NCBI GenBank assembly: GCA_026770585.1
Contig: MU647602.1
Location: 59,880-71,845, forward strand
Source of the DNA: Baffinella frigidus
Lineage: Eukaryota > Cryptophyceae > Cryptomonadales > Baffinellaceae
DNA: 11,966 nt
Direction: 5' to 3'
Notes under the pieces: generated by a model
The model's database searches: none
The model's input: only the letters and a program-made list of their open reading frames with translations
Told to the model about the DNA's origin: nothing
Program-made: the position numbers and the translations under genes
Shown: one piece after another, positions 1-4,704 of the stretch
Position numbering within the stretch: position 1 is the stretch's first letter
Layout: each line of letters opens with the position of its first letter

Positions 1-408
1 CCCGACCGACCCTTACTTGGCGAACCCCCTTCATCTCTCGACGAGTCTTGACGAACGTGGACACTTTAGGGACCAAAAACCTCTCTGTGAGAGGAAAAGA
101 TCGAGGCGCTGCGTAGCGCCCCAGTGTCCACCACCTAGATCGCAGAAAGCAGTACAGGGGAAGCCTACACGATATACGTCGGGCCGCCCCTTCTCACCTG
201 CCTAATCGACCCGGATCAGAGAGCCCCCCACACATGATGTGGGGGCCGATCCTCGGTGGTAACTACCGATCTGCTGAGCCGCTCCTCTCCCCCAGTTCAC
301 CTGCGCGGAGGGCTTCACCCCAAGAGTTTATTCGAGGACAAATGCGGGCGCATGGATACCTTCTCCTTCGAATCACCCAGGGTGTGGCTGTGTTTACACT
401 CCTCGTGC

Positions 409-504
409 AGGAAGAAGGGAGGTGGAGGGAGAAGGGGGAGGGAGGGCGGGAGGAAGGGGAGGGGGGAAGGGGAGGGGAGGGAATGGGGGAGGGGGGGGGG
501 AGGA
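409..504 (+). repeat. G/A-rich purine tract
   Basis: Almost uninterrupted purines on the + strand with many GGG and GGGG runs, such as GGGAGGGAGGG-like stretches. Such tracts can form G-quadruplex or triplex DNA and are common near promoters. Frames through it give Gly/Arg/Glu or Pro/Ser low-complexity peptides, which I regard as non-coding. Confidence 0.6.
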
Positions 505-588
505 CGGACCCCGAAAGGCTACACCAAAGGCTGACCCGACTTGCCGGATTTTGCCTGTCCTGCTGTCCCGAAAAAAATTCTGTTGCAA

Positions 589-653
589 CCCGACGCATCT
601 CCTTGCCTCGGGTTTCAACTCTGACGCGTCGGGGTGCAACTCCTGCGTCGGGA
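589..653 (+). repeat. Short tandem/inverted repeat cluster before the VOC gene
   Basis: Two imperfect direct repeats of about 22-24 bp (610-633 and 631-652) share the pattern GGG-T-CAACTC-GCGTCGGG. The outer ends CCCGACGCA (589-597) and TGCGTCGGG (644-652) are exact reverse complements, and the palindrome GACGCGTC lies at 622-629. The position just upstream of the start codon suggests a regulatory cluster, but that is inference. Confidence 0.45.
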
Positions 654-708
654 TTTTATTCTGACTGAAGCGAAGCGTCGATCAAATCCATCAAACAGAA
701 ATCCAGGC

Positions 709-3020
709 ATGAACCGCTTCTCCCGTCTCGCCCTCCGCCCCGCGGCCGGGATCGCCTCCCGCCGCCTGCCCGCCGCCTCCGTTCAGGCGCGCTCCTTCGC
801 CGACGAGGCCCGCAAGTTCCGCGTCCTGGGTCTGCAGCAGATTGCTGTCGGAGCCGAGGTCAAGGATGACATGACCAAGATCTGGCAGGTCCGTGCCTCC
901 TTGCCAGCCAGCTGCGGCGGCGCAACCTGACCCTGGTCTGGTGCGGCGGCGAGCAGGGGCAGTTCGGGCTCAAGAAGTACGGGGTGTTCCAGTCTGAGAA
1001 GGAGAACGTCGACGAGGACATCCTCAAGGTGGGCAAGGGCGTCCTCGGGACGGTCGAGATCGACATCATGGCGCCGATCGACCTTGCCAAATCCCCCAAG
1101 GTCTCACCGCCATCTCTCCACTGGTGTTTCTGCACGCAGCCGGTGGGCCGCACGTGCGAACCACCCCTGACCTTCTGCTGCGGCCCACCCAAATACGCGC
1201 GCTGGGCCTGTCAGGTGTCCATCCCATGGGCTCTAAACCCTGAACCCTAAACCCTAAACCCTAAACCCTAAACCCCAAACCTTAAACCCCAAACCCCAGA
1301 TCCCAAACCCTAAACCCTACACCCACACCCTGTCCCCTAAACCCTAACCCGGCGCGTGTGCTCCCCGCCCCTGACCTGCTTCCACCCCACCCCACCCAGG
1401 TGTGGATCCCGAACCTGAACCACATCGGGCTGTGGATCGACGACCTCGAAGTAGCGGTCGCGACGCTCAAGGGCAACGGCGTGCGCTTCGCGGGCGGGAT
1501 CCGCGTCGGGGCTGCCGGGCACAAGATCGCCTTCGTGCACCCTAAGGTCCGTGCACCCCACTTGCGACCCCACTTGCGACCCATGCCACGGGGAGTGAGC
1601 GCTGTCTCTCGAGTCTCTCTCGAGTGAGTGCTGTCTCTCGAGTCTCGCGCCACGTTGAGCCCCGGAGAAGAGACGAGCCCTCCACACACACATGCAGGAG
1701 GGTGACTGCCAGTGCGGTTGTTTGGTGTGACCTGCACTGGCAGTCGCAAGGCTGCAACACACGCTCATTCTGCGCGGCTGCGTTGGTCCTTTAGGTCCTT
1801 TAGGTTCTTCGAGCTCCCAACATAGGCGGACACCGGAACTTGGCGTGCACCGCCTTCGTGCAACCTAAGGTCGCACGCTGCCACTGCGACCCATGCCACG
1901 ATTTTTCTCGCCACCTGCAGACTGCATGCAGACTGAGCGCGCTGGCTCGAGTCGCTCGCCACCTCGAGCCCCCCACACTTGCTCATTATTCGGAGGCGTG
2001 CTCAGCTCCGCGCGTCACTTGAGCCTCCCACACGCTCAGTCTGCCCGGCTGCGGTTCTCGTTCTGTCCGGCTTCGGTGCGGTAGCCACTAAGGGTTTGTG
2101 GTTGAGGGTTCAGGGTTTAGGGTTCAGGGTTGTTAGGGTTTGGGGTTTGGGGTTTGGGATTTAGGGTTTGGGGTTTAGGGTTTAGGGTTTAGCACAGCTC
2201 CGCGCGCCACCTGCTCCGAAACGCTCAACCGTTGTACAGGGGTACCTCGCTCATAATAAACCGCCCCCCCCCTAGGACCCCCATAGGGCCATAGGCATAG
2301 GCCTATGTAGGGCCCTAGCTAGGGGGGGGGCGGTTTCTTATGAGCGAGGTACCCCTGTACCTCGCTGATAAGGAGCCGCGCCCCTCCTAAGACTACCGTA
2401 AGGCTGTCCCTTAAGTGGCGAGGCGGTCAAAATTGACCGCCAAGAGGTCCTGGGCAGGTCCTAGGGTCCTACGTTAGGGTGTACGCGCCTACTCGCCACT
2501 TAAATAGGCAGTGTAGGGTCTTTGGGGGGTGCGTCTCCTTATGAGCCATGTGCCCCTGTACAGGGGTACCTCGCTCATAAGAAACCGCCCCCCCCTGGGG
2601 CCCTACAGTAGGACCATGTCTAGGGTCATATGGTGGTCCTAGGGTGGGGGGGGCGGTTTCTTATGAGCGAGGTACCCCTGTACGCGCAGCACTGACGGGC
2701 GCAGGCGTGTTGTGCGGCACTGACCGGGGGGGGGGGTGACCAAGTGGGCGTGTTGGTGCGGCACTGACCGTGCAGACCGGGGGAGGCGTGTTGTGCGGCA
2801 CTCACCGGGGGGGCGTATTGTGCGGCACTCAACGGGGGGGGGCGTGTGGCAGGGCAACAACGCCTCGCCCATCGGGGGCGCGGGGGGGTGCGAATCAACC
2901 TTGTGCAGTCGAGGCGTGTGGTGCGGCACTGACTGGGGGAGACTCTCAACACTGATGCGTTTATTCCCCACGCGTGTTGTGCAGGGCAACGACGCCGCGC
3001 CGATCGGGGGCGCGGGGATG

Positions 3021-3076
<56 letters not shown>

Positions 3077-3176
3077 GTGTACCGCCTGCTGAGAGCCCGG
3101 AACTATTTCCCCGCGTGTGTGGCAGGGGAATGATGCCTCGCCCATCGGGGGCGCGGGGATGCTCATCTCTCTCCAA

Positions 3177-3213
<37 letters not shown>

Positions 3214-3339
3214 CGGTACTAATTCCCCACGCGTGTTGTGCAGGGCAACGACGCCTCGCCGATCGGGGGCGCGGGGGTGCTGATCGAGCTGGTGCAGGCC
3301 CCGCCCGAGGTCATCAAGGCCTACGATGACCTCCCTTGA
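709..3339 (+). CDS. VOC-fold protein, methylmalonyl-CoA epimerase / lactoylglutathione-lyase-like, mitochondrial
   Basis: Four exons: 709-888, 957-1100, 1400-1546 and 3244-3339 (TGA at 3337-3339), giving 188 residues. All introns are GT-AG and phase 0. Residues 1-30 are Arg/Ala/Ser-rich without acids and end in an RSF site, so a mitochondrial presequence is likely. The mature part starts with [12 protein letters not shown], has [13 protein letters not shown] (71-83), then the second VOC half [11 protein letters not shown] (114-124), the block [13 protein letters not shown] and the end [13 protein letters not shown]. This matches a bacterial and algal VOC family annotated as lactoylglutathione lyase-like and related to methylmalonyl-CoA epimerase (human MCEE, 176 aa). 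Expected metal ligands are H116 and E172; the first-half histidine is replaced by Q44 (LQQ for LNH), and Gln is an accepted ligand in human glyoxalase I. The substrate is not certain. Exon joins are inferred from splice motifs and family alignment from memory; the intron 1 acceptor (956) gives the expected spacing. Confidence 0.8.
889..956 (+). other. Intron 1 of the VOC gene (68 nt)
   Basis: Donor CAG|GTCCGT, branch-point-like CTGAC at 927-931, acceptor GAGCAG|GGG. Joining 888 to 957 gives [12 protein letters not shown], in register with the usual IWVDLFGLEKVG-type segment of the family. Using the nearby AG at 962 instead would delete two residues, so 956 is preferred. Confidence 0.65.
1101..1399 (+). 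other. Intron 2 of the VOC gene with telomere-like repeats
   Basis: Donor AAG|GTCTCA after residue K108 and acceptor CACCCAG|GTG before V109 restore [11 protein letters not shown] without gap. The middle of the intron is a CCCTAAA-type array (1231-1350) and the 3' end is a C-rich polypyrimidine tract. Confidence 0.75.
1231..1350 (+). repeat. Telomere-like CCCTAAA array inside intron 2
   Basis: Roughly 120 bases of degenerate heptamers, mainly CCCTAAA with CCCCAAA and CCCTGAA variants. CCCTAAA is the plant-type telomere unit. Because it lies between two exons of one gene it is interstitial, not a chromosome end. Confidence 0.8.
1704..1745. repeat. Perfect 12-bp stem hairpin
   Basis: GACTGCCAGTGC at 1704-1715 is the exact reverse complement of GCACTGGCAGTC at 1734-1745, with an 18-nt loop. 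It lies in intron 3 and resembles none of the larger palindromic families here. Confidence 0.7.
1791..1841 (+). repeat. 51-bp dispersed repeat, copy 1 (inverted partner at 4384-4434)
   Basis: By eye 50 of 51 positions equal the reverse complement of 4384-4434; the core is TCGAGCTCCCAACATAGGCG. One copy is in intron 3 of the VOC gene and the other in the convergent intergenic region, 2.5 kb away and in opposite orientation. The element type is unknown. Confidence 0.8.
2088..2192 (-). repeat. Telomere-like TTTAGGG array in intron 3
   Basis: About 105 bases of GGGTTTA, GGGTTTG and GGGTTCA heptamers, opposite in orientation to the array in intron 2. Both are within the same gene. Confidence 0.8.
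2235..2359. mobile_element. Palindromic MITE-like element, family 1, copy A
   Basis: Begins TACAGGGGTACCTCGCTCAT and ends with its reverse complement. Arms of about 30 bp continue through AA-AAACCGCC and C/G runs into a CTAGG...GGCATAGGCCTA core, so almost the whole element folds back on itself. It has no coding capacity. Family members in this window average about 123 bp. Confidence 0.8.
2357..2560. mobile_element. Composite family 1 variant, copy B, with nested palindrome
   Basis: Outer arms GTACCTCGCTGATAAGGAGC (left) and CTCCTTATGAGCC...CCCCTGTA (right) belong to the GGAGCCGC subtype of family 1; the left tip is missing or shared with copy A. Inside is a second inverted repeat, TTAAGTGGCGAG (2411-2422) against CTCGCCACTTAA (2492-2503), and inside that GGCGGTCAA/TTGACCGCC (2422-2441). 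This looks like an insertion within an insertion. Confidence 0.65.
2559..2682. mobile_element. Palindromic MITE-like element, family 1, copy C
   Basis: Full-length copy directly abutting copy B and sharing its terminal TA. Arms TACAGGGGTACCTCGCTCAT and reverse complement, AAGAAACCGCC runs, core with GGACCATGTCTAGGGTCATA. Confidence 0.8.
2704..2940 (+). repeat. G-rich minisatellite in intron 3
   Basis: About five units of the pattern GCGTGTTGTGCGGCACTGAC followed by a G run (2704, 2748, 2785, 2812, 2914), interrupted near 2842-2890 by a decoy exon 4 copy. The unit start GCGTGTTGTGC is identical to the 11 bases just before the AG of the true exon 4 acceptor (3231-3241), and GCACTGAC contains a branch-point-like CTGAC. 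The minisatellite may therefore be an amplified acceptor region. Confidence 0.6.
2842..3182 (+). repeat. Three decoy copies of the exon 4 acceptor and first 11-14 codons
   Basis: Copies at about 2842-2890, 2961-3026 and 3104-3166 repeat the true boundary at 3222-3290: TTCCCC-CGCGTGT-GT-GCAG then GGCAACGACGCCTCGCC-like sequence. The predicted peptides [25 protein letters not shown] and [14 protein letters not shown] mirror the real [14 protein letters not shown]. Copies 2 and 3 run into long (TC)n tracts at 3021-3071 and about 3179-3211 instead of the rest of the exon, so use of a decoy acceptor would give Ser-Leu repeats and then a stop. Confidence 0.8.
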
Positions 3340-3350
3340 GTCCTTTGAGA

Positions 3351-3570
3351 AACACTAAGTTGTCAGGAGCTGTAAGTTGTCGGAACGGGTCATTAAGGCC
3401 TACAGGGGTACCTCGCTCATAAGAAAGCGTCCCCTCCCTAGGACCACCATAGAGCCCTAGGCATAGCCCCACTGTAGGGTCCTAGGGGGGCGGCGGTTTC
3501 GTATGAGCGAGGTACCCCTGTAAGTTGTCAAACCAGGTCATCAAGTCCTACGATGGCCTCGCTTGCGAGC
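3351..3570 (+). repeat. Copies of the VOC exon 4 tail downstream of its stop
   Basis: The exon end GGTCATCAAGGCCTACGATG (3309-3328) recurs as GGGTCATTAAGGCCTA (3387-3402) and GGTCATCAAGTCCTACGATG (3536-3555). Each is preceded by TAAGTTGTC (3371, 3521), which also occurs as CTAAGTTGTC after the stop (3356). Element D sits between the second and third unit. Confidence 0.65.
3401..3522. mobile_element. Palindromic MITE-like element, family 1, copy D
   Basis: Full copy with both TACAGGGGTACCTCGCTCAT arms, AAGAAAGCG on the left against CGGTTTCGTATGAG on the right, and core GGACCACCATAG. It lies 62 bases after the VOC stop, so it may be transcribed in the 3' untranslated region. Confidence 0.8.
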
Positions 3571-3639
3571 TGTGAATGCTGGTGGCCGTCCTCACCAGAG
3601 AGACATGTAGTGTGTGAGAGGGAGGTTGGGCGACGAGCA

Positions 3640-3985
3640 CCCGTGAGAGCGAGCGTGCGAGAGGGAGGGAGGGAGAGAGAGAGAAAGAAAGAGAGTTTGT
3701 GTGAGTGAGTGAGAGCGAGAGAGTGTGGGAGAGGTCGGAGGGCCTCCTCCTTGGCATCGAGAAGCGGATGGCAGAGCGGTATCGCAAGAGGACCCCCTTA
3801 CATGTGGAATAAAGTACTGGTATTGTGAAGCGCGTGACGATGCCGCGCTGGCAGCGACGATCACTCGTGAGAGCGAGAGTGCGAGTGCGTGTGCTGTGTG
3901 CGTGTGTGCGGGAGGGAGGGAGGGAGGGAGGGAGGGAGGGAGAGAGAGAGAGCGAGAGAGAGGCTGGAGGGCGAAGAGAGGGCCA
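3640..3985 (+). repeat. GA / GAGGG microsatellite blocks
   Basis: Two purine-rich stretches (about 3641-3735 and 3862-3985) of GAGA, GAGT and GGGA units. They flank a partly duplicated segment: GACGATGCCGCGCTGGCAG (3837-3855) and GACGATGCACCGGTGGCAGA (3994-4013). No coding signal. Confidence 0.65.
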
Positions 3986-4173
3986 GAGGAGGGTGACGAT
4001 GCACCGGTGGCAGAAGGAACCTTCCGCCACCGCGTGCATCGCGCGTGTGGGTATCTAGGCTCTAAGGGCACTTAAGGACGCCAGGTTATGAGGACGCCAG
4101 TCAACGTAACGAAAGACAAGAGACTCCGCGTGACATGTGGGGCTTGCAGCGCTCAGAGCGCGTGTGTCTCATC

Positions 4174-4297
4174 TACAGGGGTGCCTCGCTCTTAAGAAAG
4201 TGCCCCCCCCCCTAGGATCACCATAAGGCCCCAGGCATAGGCCTACTGTAGGGTCTTCGAGGGGGAGGCGGTTTCGTATGAGCGAGGTACCCCTCTA
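4174..4297. mobile_element. Palindromic MITE-like element, family 1, copy E
   Basis: Diverged full copy: TACAGGGGTGCCTCGCTCTT on the left, GAGCGAGGTACCCCTCTA on the right, C and G runs, and core GGCATAGGCCTACTGTAGGG. Confidence 0.75.
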
Positions 4298-4383
4298 CTC
4301 TCGATTCAGCGGAGCGCGAGACGCGAGTGTGCCGCCCGCAGGCCTGAATGTGATCCGAAAGGAAGCACGGCTTTTCTGCAGAT

Positions 4384-4434
4384 AAGTTCCAGTGTCCGCC
4401 TATGTTGGGAGCTCGAAGAACCTAAAGGACCTAA
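4384..4434 (-). repeat. 51-bp dispersed repeat, copy 2
   Basis: Reverse complement of 1791-1841 with a single mismatch by eye. It lies about 100 bases beyond the stop of the G-patch gene, in its 3' flank. Confidence 0.8.
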
Positions 4435-4495
4435 CGGGCACAGGCGCACACCACAACGCGAGCGTGTTCCACTAAGTACATTGCAATCAATACTG

Positions 4496-4523
4496 CCCCC
4501 CGCCCCCCCCCCCCCCCCCCCCC
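4496..4523 (+). repeat. C homopolymer-like run
   Basis: Twenty-eight bases, all C but one, beginning 8 bases past the G-patch stop codon (4531-4533, read on the minus strand). Runs like this are prone to assembly length error. Confidence 0.8.
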
Positions 4524-4530
4524 ATCCCTT

Positions 4531-4704
4531 TCATGCACTCTTCTTCTTCTTCTTCTTCTTTTCCTCAGCAGGTGGCTCCTCCTCCTCCTCGACAGGCGCC
4601 GCTTCGGCGCTCTTCTTTTTCTTTTTCTTCTTCTTCTCCTCAGCTGGGGCCTCCACCTCCTCGACCGCCGCTGCCTCTTCGGCCTCTGCCTTCCGCTTCT
4701 TGCT
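4531..4704 (-). CDS. Terminal exon 6 of the G-patch gene
   Basis: 58 codons including TGA: SKKRKAEAEEAAAVEEVEAP, then two AEEKKKK-type blocks, ending KSA-stop. Acceptor GGTGACAG|AGC with branch-like TTGACTGAT upstream. The two blocks (AP-AEE-K8-SAEA and PP-AEE-K7-SA) look like an internal duplication. Confidence 0.7.
   Translation of the reverse strand, partial: SKKRKAEAEEAAAVEEVEAPAEEKKKKKKKKSAEAAPVEEEEEPPAEEKKKKKKKSA

Larger units (their letters stand above)
1..708. promoter_or_regulatory. Upstream region of the VOC gene
   Basis: I see no convincing gene here; the open frames lack ATG starts or are low-complexity. It holds a perfect 8-bp hairpin at 225-245 (CCCCCACA / TGTGGGGG, 5-nt loop), a purine-only-like tract at about 409-504, and a short GC-rich repeat cluster at 589-653, about 60-120 bases before the start codon at 709. 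It probably contains the promoter and 5' untranslated region of the + strand gene, but I see no TATA box or initiator I would defend. Confidence 0.45.
1528..2060 (+). repeat. Degenerate duplication including the exon 3 end and donor
   Basis: 1528-1590 (last 19 exon bases, donor, next 44 intron bases) recurs at 1851-1900: CGCCTTCGTGCA-CCTAAGGT followed by ACTTGCGACCCATGCCACG-type sequence. The similarity continues in patches: CTCGAGTC, GCGCCACGTTGAGCCCC-like segments, and CACACGCTCA-TCTGC-CGGCTGCG (about 1755-1785 and 2028-2055). The second copy keeps AAG|GT but has indels. Confidence 0.65.
1547..3243 (+). other. Intron 3 of the VOC gene (1.7 kb, repeat-built)
   Basis: Donor AAG|GTCCGT after VHPK and acceptor TTGTGCAG|GGC before GNDASPIGG. 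The branch point is probably TACTAAT at 3217-3223, a near-perfect match to the eukaryotic consensus. In order the intron holds: a degenerate duplication of the exon 3 end, a 12-bp hairpin, a reverse telomere-like array, three palindromic elements, a G-rich minisatellite, and three decoy copies of the exon 4 start separated by (TC)n tracts. No intact gene is visible inside it. Confidence 0.75.
3340..4530. other. Convergent intergenic region, no gene seen
   Basis: Lies between the stop of the + strand VOC gene and the stop of the - strand G-patch gene. It contains tandem copies of the VOC exon 4 tail, family 1 elements D and E, two GA/GAGGG microsatellite blocks, the inverted 51-bp repeat at 4384-4434 and a C run next to the G-patch stop. 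Open frames here are Ser/Leu/Arg low-complexity translations of the microsatellites. Confidence 0.65.

Noticed and set aside
17-205. A small gene at the window start
   Set aside because: No ATG, no recognisable motif, and composition unlike the coding exons here.
2235-2682. Hairpins as bacterial terminators or tRNA-like genes
   Set aside because: The stems are far too long, repeated nine times with element-like ends and TA borders, and the genes are spliced. No tRNA cloverleaf or A/B box seen.
2639-3222. Long open frames across (TC)n/(GA)n tracts
   Set aside because: They translate microsatellites as Ser-Leu or Glu-Arg repeats, overlap the decoy exon region and have no family resemblance.
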